Below the pieces are notes generated by a model that saw only the letters and a list, made by a program, of their open reading frames with translations, did no database searches and was not told the DNA's origin. This document shows positions 55,112 through 64,000 of a stretch of DNA of 64,000 nt, one piece after another; position 1 is the first letter of the stretch; each line of letters starts with the position of its first letter. The DNA comes from Sodalis glossinidius str. 'morsitans' (GTDB lineage Bacteria; Pseudomonadota; Gammaproteobacteria; Enterobacterales; Enterobacteriaceae). The stretch is from contig NC_007712.1 of NCBI RefSeq assembly GCF_000010085.1, positions 1,550,001 to 1,614,000 of the forward strand, given 5' to 3'. The position numbers and the translations under genes are program-made.

Positions 55112-56917
55112 ATGAGAAGATTACTGACGACGCTGTTCATTTTACTGGTGGTGGTGGTGGCCGGACTGACGGCTATGGTGGCGCTAATCAATCCCAACGA
55201 TTTTCGCAGCTATATGATCATGCAAGTAGAACAGCGCAGCGGCTATCATCTGGCTCTGGAGGGTGATTTGCGCTGGCATGCCTGGCCGCAATTAAGCATC
55301 CTCGCAGGCCGCATGAAAATCACCGCCCCCGGCGCGACGGTCCCCCTGGTCAGTGCGGAAAATATGCGCCTGGATGTGGCGCTGTGGCCGCTGCTTTCTC
55401 ATCAACTGTTGGTAAAGCAGGTCATGCTGAAAGGCGCGGTGATTACCTTAACCCCCGACAGCGCGGCGCGGCGCCCTGAAAATGCGCCTATCGCGCCGGT
55501 GGGCACGCCGGAACCTGTAGAAGGCAATGGCTGGTCGTGGAATATCGGCAGCCTGCAGGTCGCTGACAGTCTGCTTATCTGGCAGCGCGATGCCAACGAG
55601 CAACTTAATTTGCGCGATTTGAATTTGCAGATGAAACAGGATGATGCGCGCAAAGCGAGTATCGAATTTTCTGGCCGTCTTAATCACGATCAGCGCGATT
55701 TGGCGGTCTCGCTTAACGGTAGTCTGGATCTGAGTCAATATCCACGTCAGGTCAGCGCGTACATGGATAAATTCAATTACAGACTACGTGCGAGTGGCTT
55801 GCTGGAGCAGGGAATAGAAGGTGGGGGAGCCTTTAACGCCGATTACTCCGCCGTCAATCAAACCTTGACGCTCGGTGGGTTAACCTTCAGTGCTAACGAC
55901 AGTGAGTTAAGCGGACAGATAAGCGCCCGGCTGGGCGAGCAGCCGGTATATCAACTTGATTTAGCGGCGAAGACCCTGAATCTGGATACGCTGCTGGGTT
56001 TGCAGCCGCTCACCGATGACAACGAGGCGCGGGCGCAAAACCAAAACGCCGGCAGCGGTCGACCGGTCATTGCCAATAGCGCCCTGACGGATAATGCCCT
56101 GTCCAATCTCAATGATTTTAACGGGCAGCTCAACCTGAGCGCCCAAAACGTTATTTATCACGGTCTGACGATGACCGATTTACAGGTGAAGGCGGACGAC
56201 CGCCGCGGGCAGCTCACTTTAAACACCTTTACCGGAAAGCTTGGAGAAGGGACGTTCAATCTGCCGGGTACGCTTGACGCCACCGGTGAGCAGCCGGTGT
56301 TCCATTTGCAGCCGCAGCTTACACGTGTCGCTCTTGGCCCGCTGCTGAAAGCGTTTGCCTTACCTCAGACATTGACCGGCCAGCTCTCTTTACAGGGAGA
56401 AGTGCAGGGACATAACTTTACCGCGAACGATTTCGCCCGCGCCTGGCAAGGCTCGGCGGCCATGACATTGGATAACGCCAAACTGGAAGGGCTTAATATT
56501 TCGCAGTTAATTCAACGAGCGGTAACGCGTACCAATGGTAATGTGGGGGCCGAGGAGCGTGCCGAGCGTTATTCACAGGTCCGTCAGCTTACCGCCAACG
56601 CCACCCTCAACCGGGGCAATCTGCGTCTTGACAATCTGGTGGGCGACTCCGATTTGCTAGCGCTGACCGGTGACGGCGCGCTGAATTTGCCGGCCCGGCA
56701 GTGTGATGTGAACTTTCAAATCCGTGTGCTGCAAGGGTGGAAAGGTGATCAGCAACTGGTGAGCATGCTCACCTCTACCGCGATTCCGCTGCGGGTGTAT
56801 GGTTCCTGGGATGCGTTAAATTATCAACTTAATGTGGACCAGCTTCTGCACAAACGCCTGGAAGATCAGGTTAAGAAACGGTTGAAGGAATGGGAGCGCC
56901 AAACCAGGGAAAGGTGA
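55112..56917 (+). CDS. asmA: AsmA, AsmA-family envelope protein
   Basis: A 601-residue protein (E. coli AsmA 617) with one N-terminal membrane helix (LLTTLFILLVVVVAGLTAMV) and a long periplasmic region: NPNDFRSYMIMQVEQRSGYH, LRWHAWPQLSILAGRMKITA, LWPLLSHQLLVKQVMLKGAV. It ends with the AsmA C-terminal domain (SAAMTLDNAKLEGLNISQLI, IPLRVYGSWDALNYQLNVDQ). AsmA-like proteins form lipid-bridge structures between inner and outer membranes and were first found as suppressors of OmpF assembly mutants. An AGAGGA site precedes the ATG, 44 bases after dcd. The gene is intact. Confidence 0.94.
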   Translation: MRRLLTTLFILLVVVVAGLTAMVALINPNDFRSYMIMQVEQRSGYHLALEGDLRWHAWPQLSILAGRMKITAPGATVPLVSAENMRLDVALWPLLSHQLLVKQVMLKGAVITLTPDSAARRPENAPIAPVGTPEPVEGNGWSWNIGSLQVADSLLIWQRDANEQLNLRDLNLQMKQDDARKASIEFSGRLNHDQRDLAVSLNGSLDLSQYPRQVSAYMDKFNYRLRASGLLEQGIEGGGAFNADYSAVNQTLTLGGLTFSANDSELSGQISARLGEQPVYQLDLAAKTLNLDTLLGLQPLTDDNEARAQNQNAGSGRPVIANSALTDNALSNLNDFNGQLNLSAQNVIYHGLTMTDLQVKADDRRGQLTLNTFTGKLGEGTFNLPGTLDATGEQPVFHLQPQLTRVALGPLLKAFALPQTLTGQLSLQGEVQGHNFTANDFARAWQGSAAMTLDNAKLEGLNISQLIQRAVTRTNGNVGAEERAERYSQVRQLTANATLNRGNLRLDNLVGDSDLLALTGDGALNLPARQCDVNFQIRVLQGWKGDQQLVSMLTSTAIPLRVYGSWDALNYQLNVDQLLHKRLEDQVKKRLKEWERQTRER

Positions 56918-57057
56918 AAAGGCATCGGGTGATGGGGCGACTCGGGAGCGGTGAAAGGCAAAACAACAACGCCGCAGCAAGCGTTACCAACACGACGAGT
57001 GCGATGGCGCTTGGCTATCGCACTAGGGACGCGTGGTAGAAGAGTGTCGTCGCTCGC

Positions 57058-57087
57058 AAAAAAAACGCTTCCCCAGGCAGCGTTTTT
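57058..57087. terminator. Bidirectional terminator between asmA and wzx
   Basis: AAAACGCT and AGCGTTTT form a stem around a nine-base loop, flanked by a run of A on the left and T on the right. Read on the minus strand it ends in eight T just after the wzx stop; on the plus strand it ends in five T after asmA. Confidence 0.8.
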
Positions 57088-57090
57088 CGG

Positions 57091-58410
57091 TTAAAGGCTA
57101 ATATAAAGTTGATAGTGATTGATCAGATAAATTATCAAAGTGACGACAATTGTTGTCGGTAACCAGTTACGTAAATGAGGGAAAAGCCCCACATCGACAA
57201 TCGGCTTGATGAAAAAGGGGTAAACCAGAAACGAAATGGTCACTTGCGAAATGGACAGCGCAGAGGCGATGACCAGGATGTTTTTGCTCAATAGGGCCAA
57301 CGCTAAGATCCCGAGCATCACGACGCCGGCAATGATATTCCAATAGAACTCGATATGAGTTTTACCATTCGCCTGGGTAATCGCGCCGGTCAAGCCTCCC
57401 ATGGGTCTGAGCACGCCAAGCAACAGCATATAAGGTATCAGTACCGCGACCTGTTCATGGTGTGCGCCATAGAGGATCCTCACCACCGTCGGTGCAAAAA
57501 TATCGATGATCAGGAAAAGCAGTGCGCTTGAAGAACAAATGGCGAATGTTGAGTTAAGATAAATCTTTTTCAATTCACTTTCTGAACTCTGTTTTTCAGC
57601 GAAGCGGGGAAGGGCCAAGCGATTAATCACCGGCGTCAGCAATTTTAATGGCTGCAGGACCAGATCTTTTGCCAGTGAGTAGATCCCGAGCACTTCCGGG
57701 CCCAGGAATTTTGCCAACAGCAGGGAATCTGCTTGAGTACGAAATTGATTGATAATCTGCGAGCCTAATTGAAAGCTACCATATTTTAAGGCTGCCTTGA
57801 AACTATCACCTGAGAATTCAAAAGTGGGATGCCATGTCTTCTCACTGAAATAAAGTATACAGATAAGTTTAATCAGCGCATTGGTAAACAACCCAAGAAT
57901 GACGGCGGCTGGACGTAATGGCGTAAAATATAATAGTGCTACCGTCACCATGAACGCAATGAGTTTAGAGAACATTTCTATACGTACAAGAATAATAACT
58001 TTTTTGAGTTTAATAAAATGAGCTTGATACTGGGATAGGCCTCCAAGAATAAGAAAGTTAAGGCTGGTCAAAGCGATCAATCCAGTTAATTCCGGGATTT
58101 TATAGAATAACGCTAAAGGGTAAGCCATCAGCACCAATAAGCCTGCCGTCATAGCGCCTAACATAGCATTGACCCAGAAAATGGTACTCTGCTCTTTGCG
58201 TGTAATTTGCTGACGATGGATAAGATAACTACTCATACCCATATCTTGTAAAACCATCGCTATAGCGAGGATAGAATTGATAATTGCGATAATTCCGAGC
58301 TCTCTGGCACCTGTCGTCCTGGCCAGAACAGACAGTTGCAGTATTTGCATTAAAGCGGCAAAACATGTACCGCTAAAGAGCCAAATGGCCTGTTTCTTAA
58401 TATCGCGCAC
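57091..58410 (-). CDS. wzx: Wzx-type polysaccharide repeat-unit flippase (WzxC/AmsL-like)
   Basis: A 439-residue polytopic membrane protein of the MOP superfamily. It begins IKKQAIWLFSGTCFAALMQI LQLSVLARTTGARELGI and has about twelve hydrophobic segments. A family-typical central stretch reads YGSFQLGSQIINQFRTQADS, LLLAKFLGPEVLGIYSLAKD, PLKLLTPVINRLALPRFAEK. It most resembles WzxC/AmsL flippases that move lipid-linked colanic acid or amylovoran repeat units across the inner membrane. Composition is more A+T-rich than in the housekeeping genes next door. It is intact. It is read toward asmA, opposite to wza, so the exopolysaccharide genes are not in one operon. Confidence 0.88.
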   Translation of the reverse strand: MRDIKKQAIWLFSGTCFAALMQILQLSVLARTTGARELGIIAIINSILAIAMVLQDMGMSSYLIHRQQITRKEQSTIFWVNAMLGAMTAGLLVLMAYPLALFYKIPELTGLIALTSLNFLILGGLSQYQAHFIKLKKVIILVRIEMFSKLIAFMVTVALLYFTPLRPAAVILGLFTNALIKLICILYFSEKTWHPTFEFSGDSFKAALKYGSFQLGSQIINQFRTQADSLLLAKFLGPEVLGIYSLAKDLVLQPLKLLTPVINRLALPRFAEKQSSESELKKIYLNSTFAICSSSALLFLIIDIFAPTVVRILYGAHHEQVAVLIPYMLLLGVLRPMGGLTGAITQANGKTHIEFYWNIIAGVVMLGILALALLSKNILVIASALSISQVTISFLVYPFFIKPIVDVGLFPHLRNWLPTTIVVTLIIYLINHYQLYISL

Positions 58411-58559
58411 TGAAGATTAACTCCCAATTGGCCGTATGAAAATCTTGCCTGCTAATTCTTATACCTGACAGTACAAAAGGCCACGTATAAAATGTAAAAA
58501 AATAGCAAACTTCGTATCCTGACCAGTCTGCATTGTGGCAAACCGGTCTCAGACATGAC

Positions 58560-59828
58560 TTAAGCAGAAATTTTATTTAATAAATCCTGGTTAATGATTT
58601 TGCCTTTGTCCTGCTCCTGTGCTACTGCATTTTTAACCTGCAGTTCCAGTGAGGAAATGTTTTCTATTGCATTATGATATTTTACAATAAGTTGCCCATT
58701 AATCAATTATTTGATATCAACAGCCAATTCGGGCAACCCTAACTGCTGCATAATACCCAGAGATTTATGCTCATAATTAATAGCAATAGCCGGCGTGCCA
58801 AAATTTATTGAAATAATGGCCGAATGAAGCCGGGTGCCGATAGTCAGTTTGCAATGAGAGAGCAACTCACCCAGCTCCAGATCATTAAACTTGTCCATAA
58901 TGACATGGAACCTATCGGGGCTTTCCACTATGTCCTTCATATGAAGGGCAATCATACGATCATCATTGTGATAGCTATCAATCCCCGTACAGGTTGAAAA
59001 AGCGATAACCTGTTTTCCCGAACGGGTGATTTCATTGATTAAATTAGCAAAAGCGGTCATGTACTCCTGCTGAGTAATGCCGAGACATTTGTCGAAAGGC
59101 GCTAATTTGAGAAATGTCATCGCAATGCTATCGGAAGCCTCGATCACCCCCCGCCAATATTCAAGAGCATAAGCAGAACGACTTTGGCTCAATACGAGTT
59201 TCACCAGCCATGCCGTGTCGATACCCGCGATGACCTTATTAGTGGGTATCTGGCTCTTTTTCATCACGTCAAGGCTAACGCTTTCGCACAAAATGAGTGC
59301 ATCGACTTTTTTGAACACAAAGTGGGCGACATCGTTGAAGCTCTGCTTTTGGAAGGGGTTCACGCTATGTCCGACCATGAATATGGGTTTATTAGCTAAA
59401 AAGTCGCATAACGCATGATCAAACTGGTGGGACCCGTAGAGATCAACAAAAAAAGATCCGCCCACCTTGATAAGGGCATCGTACTTTTTGATTTCATTGA
59501 TGAAGTTTTGATAAACGGGGGGGATTTTGAAACTTTTGTAAAGCCCCTTGTTCTCGATATGCGATATGATTATTTTATGGGTAAATCTGTTGGCGATCTT
59601 TTTAATGACTTTATGCACCAAGCCACCATTGCCGCTGCGCCTGGCCGCGCTGAGAGTGTCTTTTCTGATATCCCTTCCTATGAGGTAGCGGGAGCTTTGC
59701 GCATAGCGGCTAACGATGTCTATTTGAATACCGGGTGCCAGCTCTTCTAACGATTGTACGATACCGCACAGAATGGCACTATCTCCCCTATTGCTGCAGG
59801 TGTGATTACCAACCAAAAGTAATTTCAT
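58560..59828 (-). pseudogene. WcaK/AmsJ-like polysaccharide pyruvyl transferase, C-terminus cut by TAA
   Basis: ATG 59828 gives KLLLVGNHTCSNRGDSAILC, the conserved start of WcaK/AmsJ proteins, then ALIKVGGSFFVDLYGSHQFD, FMVGHSVNPFQKQSFNDVAH, IGTRLHSAIISINFGTPAIA and INYEHKSLGIMQQLGLPELA. The frame stops at TAA 58707-58709 after VDIK. It continues in the same frame for 48 further codons (LINGQLIVKYHNAIENISSL through NKIS) to TAA 58560-58562, matching the usual C-terminal helix of the family. A single C-to-T change in CAA would explain it. The 373-residue product might keep some activity, so this could be a shortened functional protein. The family adds ketal pyruvate to exopolysaccharide sugars. 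wzx lies downstream on the same strand. Confidence 0.75.
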
Positions 59829-61343
59829 TTCTACCTCATTAGAAAATTATAGAAATCAAGCGCAAAATTTTTTTACAGCCCACCAATAAAACAAAAGTGT
59901 AAAAGAATATGACAATATAAAAGGGTTTACTTCTTTTCATTTCGCACGGCTTTCTCGGACGTCATATCGCTATCGACACCGCTTGTGCGAACAAAAGAAA
60001 AGCGCTGCAGACCTGACCCTTAGGATGATTCCGCCAAGAAATCCTTCTAAGAATATCTAACTTGATGAATTTTCCTAATTTTCCCTGTGAATCTCTCAGG
60101 ACACAAGCCTTACGGCGCGAGCGAAGGGGTTTTTCGGATTATTACCTGTCTTCGTTAGCGCGCTGTTTTGGCGGTAAGAAGTCAACTATATGAATGTTTC
60201 GCGAAGGCCGCCAGCAGGATACTCGGTTAGAGAAGCATAAGAGCACTACGCTGGGGGATAACGCTTGTTAACCGCTTAACAAAATAGCCGCACATCCTGA
60301 AAGAAAGTTCACGTCACACCAAAAGCCCTCTTAAATAGCGCAGCTTTTGTCGTTAATGCTGTGCTGCGACGCTAGGTGTCCCGTCATAGGCTGGGACGTA
60401 GCGCGGTTAACGTGTAACGCCCGCGTCTGGGGAAGAATTTGCCGCAATGAAGAGTAGGGTGCTCTTAGGCTCGCCTGCGTTCTTATGCTCACCGCGTCGG
60501 TTTGCCTACGATGGGTAAGGTACGCTATCAGCGGCGCACGATGAACCCCACCGCGACCGACGTAAAAATAGTGATACTTGTCAGGATTCATATGCATTTC
60601 ACTTTCATTTCGACGCCAGATGATCTTTCCTTTTTGTGATACAGAGAGGAAGGGCTGTGATGCAAAGCGGCTAAAGATGAGCAACAAGAGGATTCAGACA
60701 CAAGACGCCACGGCGGTACAAACACAGGGGTCTACACGCTTGCCCAGAAATAGCAGGTGTTCATCTCTGCCACCTGTCGCAAATGTACGCCGTCGCTATT
60801 TTGCGTGTAGTCGAAATGTCATACACAGCGTCATCGAGACTAAAAAGTATAATTTTGCAGATATTTTATACTTATAAGCCTAACACCGGCTATGCTTGCT
60901 AAATAATCGTGTGAGTCGTGTTGGCTGTCGATTTTACCCCGTTGACGGATCCTGGCTAAATCGAGGAAAAAACGACCATTCCATAACAAATGCAATTACC
61001 GGTGCTTCGCCAGGGGCCGCTTCTCCGAAAAAGCCGGTGGGCTGAACTACAAGACAAGTTATAAGAAACTTTGCTAAAATTCGTGTAGTTACGTTATATC
61101 AACCATCCTCTGTCCTTAATGTGAGATATATAACATAACGGAAGATTGACCCTCGCCTAGTCTTAATCCTAAAACGGGCGGACAAAGCCAGCAATTTCTT
61201 GTAAAGATACGATTAACAATTAGTATAGCATTGATAAGATGCTCTAACGGTAACGCGGTGTTAAATGGATTTTGGTTTTTTCTGCGCTGGCGGCAGGGCA
61301 AAGGAAACATCGAGGACTCAGGAACGTCATTGATGGTAAGTAC
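59829..61343. other. Long region without a recognisable gene, upstream of the capsule operon
   Basis: About 1.5 kb. Several short open frames occur on both strands (for instance minus 60331-60687), but none shows family features, a good start site or consistent codon use, and I call none. E. coli has yegH between asmA and wza; no trace was recognised. Composition varies from G+C-rich islands (60350-60560) to A+T-rich parts (59850-60000, 60830-60900). Promoters for the pyruvyl transferase/wzx pair and for the wza operon should lie at the two ends. Confidence 0.4.
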
Positions 61344-61382
61344 TTAGCGCATTGGTAGCTACGAACCAAGGGCGGTAGCGTG
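61344..61382 (+). promoter_or_regulatory. JUMPStart element with ops site upstream of wza
   Basis: The ops core GGCGGTAGCGTG is exact at 61371-61382. Upstream the JUMPStart context is recognisable (GCATTGGTAGCT at 61349-61360, then CCAAG). It is on the same strand as wza, ~620 bases before it. In enterics ops pauses RNA polymerase and recruits RfaH to help transcription of long surface-polysaccharide operons. Confidence 0.88.
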
Positions 61383-62002
61383 TTAATTTGCGGCCATCCT
61401 GACGATGGCATAAGAGCGGGTATGGATAGGATTTTCTTATCTCCGGGATCTGAGTGTTTAATACAGGCTTATGCACCGGTGGTATACAAAATTTGTGCTT
61501 CTGGTCGCCGCTCATCCTCTTCTTTATCTTGCTATAATAGCGATGAGCTACCCCACGACCCTATTAAATCACATCGCGTGTAATGAAAAAATGACGACCG
61601 CAAGGTAAATAAACCGATCGTTTTGAAAACATTTCTCTATGTCGGATTAATAATAATATTCATTTTGTAATGAGATTGCGTACACGGAAAGGGCCTGGCT
61701 TTCGATGATGTTGCCGGTAGGAAACTACTTCAAGACTTTTTCAATGTATTAAATGAAGCGTTTCTTATTTCCTGGAGAGTCATAGTAAATAAAGGAATTT
61801 TTTCGTGTTTTTATTAACTTACTGGCTATTAGAATAAAATTATAGGACTTACCATATGAAAAAAACAGGAAATCAATGAGATAAGTGATAAAACAATTAG
61901 GCTCTAACCTACTTTAGGATATTAGTCCACCGCAATTGAGAGTGGCCGAGAGGATTAAAAGAAAACATTTTATAATTTAATTGTGACAGTGATGATAACT
62001 CA
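61383..62002. other. Leader between ops and wza
   Basis: About 620 A+T-rich bases without a recognisable gene. It is presumably transcribed as the 5' leader of the wza operon. No riboswitch or terminator structure was identified by eye. Confidence 0.4.
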
Positions 62003-63139
62003 ATGATTAAAGCGAAATTAAAATTGGTACCGTCCATGTTGTTGTCTATGAGCGTTCTGAGTGGCTGTACGGTCATTCCAGGAACGCATTTACCAACGGG
62101 CGATAAAACCATAATTAAATCGGACGATGCGGATTTTGATATTGGCAAATATGTTAATGTGTTTGTGCTTACGCCATCCGTTATCGACCAATTGCGTGAT
62201 AAACCGATTGTTGCTCAGCCGAATTCCCTACTGGAAAGAGAACTGCAAAATTATCAGTATCGCGTAGGAATCGGCGATGTATTGAGCATCACCGTCTATG
62301 ACCATCCTGAATTGACCACGCCGGCCGGCACCTACCGCAGCGCCAGCGACTCGGGTGACTGGGTACAGTCAGATGGGACCATTTTCTACCCCTATATTGG
62401 CCGAGTCCGGGTCGCGGGTAAAACCGTCTCTGAGATTCGCAACGATATCTCCGGACGTTTAGCGCAATATATTGAATCGCCACAAATCAATGTCAGTATT
62501 GCTAATTTCCGTTCGCAAAAAGCTTACGTGACCGGAGAAGTAGCGAAGTCCGGTGAACAGGAAATTTCAAATATTCCCTTGACCGTGCTGGATGCTATCA
62601 ACAAAGCCGGCGGTTTAACTTCAGACGCCGATTGGAGCAATGTGGTATTGACCCATAACGGACGTGGTCAGAAAATCTCGCTGCAGGCTCTGATGCAAAA
62701 TGGCGATTTGCAGCAAAATCGTCTGCTATACCCGGGTGATATTTTGTTCATCCCCCGCAATGATGACCTGAAAGTGTTCGTAATGGGTGAAGTCACCAAG
62801 CAAGCAACGCTGAAAATGGATCGAAGCGGGATGACGCTGACAGAAGCGCTGGGCAACGCAGAGGGCATTAATCAAACGACCTCCGATGTAACGGGTATCT
62901 TCGTTATCCGGCCAAACCCAGATAAGAGCGCCGGCTCCAAGTTGGCTAATGTCTATCAATTGGATCTGTCTGACGCAACATCGCTCATATTGGCTACGGA
63001 ATTCAGATTAAAGCCTTATGACATTGTTTATGTCACTACGGCGCCGATAACGCGTTGGAACCGTGTTATCAGTCAATTGCTGCACACCATCAGCGGCAGC
63101 CGGTCGATTTATTCTACTGGTCATGATTCTGGTTGGTAA
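62003..63139 (+). CDS. wza: Wza, outer-membrane polysaccharide export lipoprotein
   Basis: A 378-residue protein (E. coli Wza 379) with lipoprotein signal and lipobox LSGC (LLSMSVLSGCTVIPG). Landmarks are ENYQYRVGIGDVLSITV-like YQYRVGIGDVLSITVYDHPE, TTPAGTYRSASDSGDWVQSD, GTIFYPYIGRVRVAGKTVSE, SQKAYVTGEVAKSGEQEISN, RLLYPGDILFIPRNDDLKVF and FRLKPYDIVYVTTAPITRWN. Eight copies form the outer-membrane channel for capsule or colanic-type polymer. Its C-terminal amphipathic helix region (SRSIYSTGHDSGW) is shorter and different from that of E. coli. ATG 62003 follows only a weak ribosome-binding site. The gene is intact and is the first gene after JUMPStart. Confidence 0.94.
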   Translation: MIKAKLKLVPSMLLSMSVLSGCTVIPGTHLPTGDKTIIKSDDADFDIGKYVNVFVLTPSVIDQLRDKPIVAQPNSLLERELQNYQYRVGIGDVLSITVYDHPELTTPAGTYRSASDSGDWVQSDGTIFYPYIGRVRVAGKTVSEIRNDISGRLAQYIESPQINVSIANFRSQKAYVTGEVAKSGEQEISNIPLTVLDAINKAGGLTSDADWSNVVLTHNGRGQKISLQALMQNGDLQQNRLLYPGDILFIPRNDDLKVFVMGEVTKQATLKMDRSGMTLTEALGNAEGINQTTSDVTGIFVIRPNPDKSAGSKLANVYQLDLSDATSLILATEFRLKPYDIVYVTTAPITRWNRVISQLLHTISGSRSIYSTGHDSGW

Positions 63140-63144
63140 TGGCA

Positions 63145-63573
63145 ATGTTTAATAAAATTCTGGTCGTCTGTGTCGGCAATATCTGCCGTTCTCCTACAGG
63201 GGAGTGGCTATTAAAGAAATACATTCCAGATAAGACCATCGAATCGGCCGGCATTAATGCCCTTATTGGTAATGATGCAGATGCCAAAGCGTTAGAGGTG
63301 GCAAAAAAAAACCAGCTTGACATCGTTGGGCACCAGGCCAGGCAATTAAACCGGCGATTGTGCAAAGACTATGACCTCATCCTGGTCATGGAAAAGGGCC
63401 ATATAGATGCGGTATGCCAAATTGCTCCTGGAGCAAGGGGAAAGGTCATGCTTTATGGGCATTGGATCGCGAAAGAGATCCCCGATCCTTACTGCAAAAG
63501 CCTTGAGGCCTTTGAGGCGACCTACTTGCTGCTTAAACAAGCTGCTCGTGAATGGGCGAGTAAACTGAGTTAG
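63145..63573 (+). CDS. wzb: Wzb, low-molecular-weight protein-tyrosine phosphatase
   Basis: A 142-residue phosphatase (E. coli 147). The P-loop is VVCVGNICRSPTGEWLL with the catalytic Cys and Arg; the general-acid Asp is in EIPDPYCKSLEAF. It removes phosphate from the C-terminal tyrosines of Wzc to allow cycling of polymer export. ATG 63145 aligns with the family start MFNKILVV; in-frame ATGs at 63133 and 63139 are less likely. It begins five bases after the wza stop. Intact. Confidence 0.94.
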   Translation: MFNKILVVCVGNICRSPTGEWLLKKYIPDKTIESAGINALIGNDADAKALEVAKKNQLDIVGHQARQLNRRLCKDYDLILVMEKGHIDAVCQIAPGARGKVMLYGHWIAKEIPDPYCKSLEAFEATYLLLKQAAREWASKLS

Positions 63574-63588
63574 ATAAGGATTGGAATA

Positions 63589-64000
63589 TTGAATAAAAAT
63601 AATTTGTTCGTAGCCAAAGAGGATAGCAATGAGGTTGATCTGGGCAGAATTTTCGGCTCCATCATCGACTATAAGTGGCTAATTTTCTCCATTACATCAT
63701 TGGCCGCCATTCTGGGCATCCTTTATACCCTTTTTGCTACCCCAATCTATCAAGCTGACGCTTTGGTCCAGGTTGAGTCCACCACCGGCAGCCAGATTAT
63801 TCAAAACATGAATAGTCTGTCGTTGGAGGCGAAACCCGTCTCAATGACCGAGATCGAACTGATAGAATCTCGCATGGTGCTTGGTAAAACGGTCGATGAT
63901 TTAGGCTTGGACGTCACCTTACAGCAAAAATATTTTCCGGTACTTGGCAAAGGCTGGGCCCGGCTAACCGGCAAAGAAGCCGGACGTATTGCACTATCCC
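63589..64000 (+). CDS. wzc: Wzc, tyrosine autokinase/polysaccharide co-polymerase, N-terminal part
   Basis: TTG 63589, eight bases after AAGGA, begins NKNNLFVAKEDSNEVDLGRI and continues FGSIIDYKWLIFSITSLAAI LGILYTLFATPIYQADALVQ, the first transmembrane helix and Wzz-type domain of Wzc. VESTTGSQIIQNMNSLSLEA and IELIESRMVLGKTVDDLGLD follow. The gene runs off the right end of the window, so the second helix, kinase domain and tyrosine cluster are not visible. It should couple polymerisation to export with Wza and be dephosphorylated by Wzb. No lesion is seen in the 137 codons present. Confidence 0.92.
   Translation, partial: MNKNNLFVAKEDSNEVDLGRIFGSIIDYKWLIFSITSLAAILGILYTLFATPIYQADALVQVESTTGSQIIQNMNSLSLEAKPVSMTEIELIESRMVLGKTVDDLGLDVTLQQKYFPVLGKGWARLTGKEAGRIALS

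Noticed and set aside
60331..60687. A 118-codon minus-strand frame upstream of the capsule operon
   Set aside because: No recognised domain, no ribosome-binding site, and no similarity of codon use to neighbours; left uncalled.

Overview
The window looks like chromosome from a Sodalis-type insect endosymbiont (Enterobacterales/Pectobacteriaceae), most like Sodalis glossinidius. Two things suggest this. The genes read as close relatives of E. coli genes and keep the E. coli order of the metG-to-yejG region: metG, yohJK, cdd, sanA, mglCAB, galS, yeiB, folE, yeiG, cirA-like, lysP, yeiE, nfo, fru operon, setB, yeiP, yeiQ, yeiR, lpxT, mepS, yejABEF, yejG. Second, more than a third of the protein genes are recognisable but broken by nonsense codons, 1-nt frameshifts and deletions, as in a recent host-restricted lineage. 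The species name is an inference from remembered proteins; no database search was run.

Layout. 1-6.9 kb: the 3' end of efeB, yejG and an intact yejABEF peptide ABC transporter. 7.0-8.7 kb: an IS110-type transposase remnant and a frameshifted sugar-isomerase-like gene. 9.2-15.3 kb: intact mepS, then decayed lpxT, yeiR, yeiQ, yeiP and setB. 15.5-19 kb: the fructose PTS operon, with two good Cra operators. Only fruK is still open, and it carries a 16-unit GGCAAT hexanucleotide tract encoding an Ala-Met repeat. fruA is fused by a deletion to the start of nfo, and yeiE is dead. 19-25.2 kb: intact lysP, then a broken iron-type ABC transporter and a broken CirA-like receptor behind a possible Fur box. 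25.5-29.4 kb: intact S-formylglutathione hydrolase, broken adhC, broken LysR regulator, broken MFS gene. 29.5-33.6 kb: intact folE, yeiB and the basRS (pmrAB) two-component pair. 33.9-34.8 kb: a glycosyltransferase interrupted by one amber codon. 35.4-40.5 kb: intact galS and mglBAC with Gal and CRP sites. 40.6-45.5 kb: intact sanA, maeA and cdd, broken yohK and yohJ. 45.6-47.6 kb: an unrecognised gene cut by a degenerate IS256-family element. 48.2-49.1 kb: a broken MFS gene. 49.3-56.9 kb: intact metG, mrp, a PAP2 phosphatase, udk, dcd and asmA. 57-64 kb: exopolysaccharide genes, with wzx and a truncated pyruvyl transferase on the minus strand, then a JUMPStart/ops element leading into wza-wzb-wzc, which runs off the window.

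What works together. Apparently intact capacities are galactose uptake (mgl/galS), lysine uptake, Yej peptide uptake, folate-precursor synthesis (folE), malic enzyme, pyrimidine salvage (cdd, udk, dcd), peptidoglycan turnover (mepS), BasRS envelope sensing and Wza/Wzb/Wzc capsule export. Fructose uptake, one iron-uptake locus, glutathione-dependent formaldehyde oxidation, lipid A 1-diphosphate synthesis and endonuclease IV are damaged here. No tRNA, rRNA or CRISPR array was seen.

The most unusual signals are the in-frame hexanucleotide expansion in fruK, a 4-residue repeat insertion in the BasS HAMP linker, and a strong excess of TAG over TGA among premature stop codons.
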